Positions 63,900 to 64,000 of a stretch of 64,000 bases of DNA are shown piece after piece; position 1 is the stretch's first letter; the number at the start of each line of letters is the position of its first letter. The notes beneath the pieces were generated by a model, which had not been told where the DNA came from, made no database searches, and worked only from the letters and a program-made list of their open reading frames with translations. The DNA lies in NCBI RefSeq assembly GCF_014174515.1, contig NZ_JACJUG010000017.1:48782-112781 (forward strand). Reading direction: 5' to 3'. The translations under genes and the position numbers were made by a program. Source of the DNA: Mitsuaria sp. WAJ17 (lineage in GTDB: Bacteria > Pseudomonadota > Gammaproteobacteria > Burkholderiales > Burkholderiaceae_C).

Positions 63900-63932
63900 C
63901 AAAACCCCCGATCCTTGCGGGACCGGGGGTTT
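63900..63932 (-). terminator. rRNA operon terminator
   Basis: Reading leftward, AAACCCCCG (63932-63924) pairs with CGGGGGTTT (63910-63902), followed by TTTTGC. It lies 12 bases past the 5S 3' end. Confidence 0.85.
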
Positions 63933-63943
63933 GGCGGGATATT

Positions 63944-64000
63944 AGCCTGACGATGACCTACTTTCACACGGGAATCCGCACTATCATCGGCGCTGACTCG
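63944..64000 (-). rRNA. rrf: 5S ribosomal RNA, 3' end (partial)
   Basis: The minus strand reads CGCCGATGATAGTG, then CGTGTGAAAGTAGGTCATCG and ends GTCAGGCT, the conserved 3' half of proteobacterial 5S rRNA. The 5' part and the rest of the rRNA operon lie beyond the right edge. Confidence 0.93.

Noticed and set aside
63686..63967. 93-codon frame next to the 5S gene
   Set aside because: It begins inside the 5S rRNA gene and crosses its terminator; it is a spurious call often made beside rRNA operons.

Overview
The window is a GC-rich stretch of a motile, polarly or peritrichously flagellated betaproteobacterium. FlhDC as master regulator, tandem short flagellins, the FliEFGHIJK and FliLMNOPQR order, and the style of the chemoreceptors all point to Burkholderiales, probably a Roseateles, Mitsuaria or Rubrivivax-like genus. 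The genus is an inference from gene content; the order is more secure.

Layout. 1-3990: two c-di-GMP enzymes, a receiver-PAS-GGDEF-EAL protein cut by the window edge and a coiled-coil GGDEF protein. 4020-11950 (minus): flhB-flhA-flhF-flhG-like-fliA and a soluble chemoreceptor-like gene. 12166-15142 (minus): motA-motB-cheY-cheZ. 15267-17146 (minus): flhD-flhC plus a membrane-anchored methyltransferase. 17384-17875 (minus): a TPR-like gene of unknown role. 18587-25345 (plus): three flagellin genes, fliD, fliS, fliT and a YcgR-type flagellar brake. 25385-37648: fliE, divergent from fliFGHIJK, then fliLMNOPQR. 37697-43422 (minus): a signalling operon of histidine kinase, LuxR-type regulator, YfiN-type cyclase, TonB-dependent receptor and YfiR. 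43710-53562 (plus): a chemotaxis operon with a small CheZ-like protein, cheY, cheA, cheW and three chemoreceptors. 53668-64000: housekeeping genes (ABC permease, DODA-type dioxygenase, tRNA-Gly, gabD, alaS, UPF0149, SET protein, a small secreted protein) ending in the 3' end of a 5S rRNA gene.

How it works together. FlhDC (class I) should switch on the export apparatus and basal body; FliA then drives late genes. By eye I find seven sigma-28 boxes of the form TMAAGNNN-N11/12-NCCGAWAA: before motA, flhB, the TPR gene, fliC1, fliC2, fliD and fliS. Motor output is set by CheA/CheY/CheZ and by c-di-GMP through the YcgR protein; three GGDEF proteins lie in the window. cheR, cheB, cheD and the flg rod, hook and ring genes are not here.

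Most unusual items: the compact kinase-regulator-YfiN-TonB receptor-YfiR operon; a FlhG homologue without a P-loop; a second small CheZ-like protein at the head of the cheA operon; a sigma-28-driven TPR gene; and two related hairpins separating flhD from flhC. The many long antisense reading frames are artefacts of high GC content and are not annotated.
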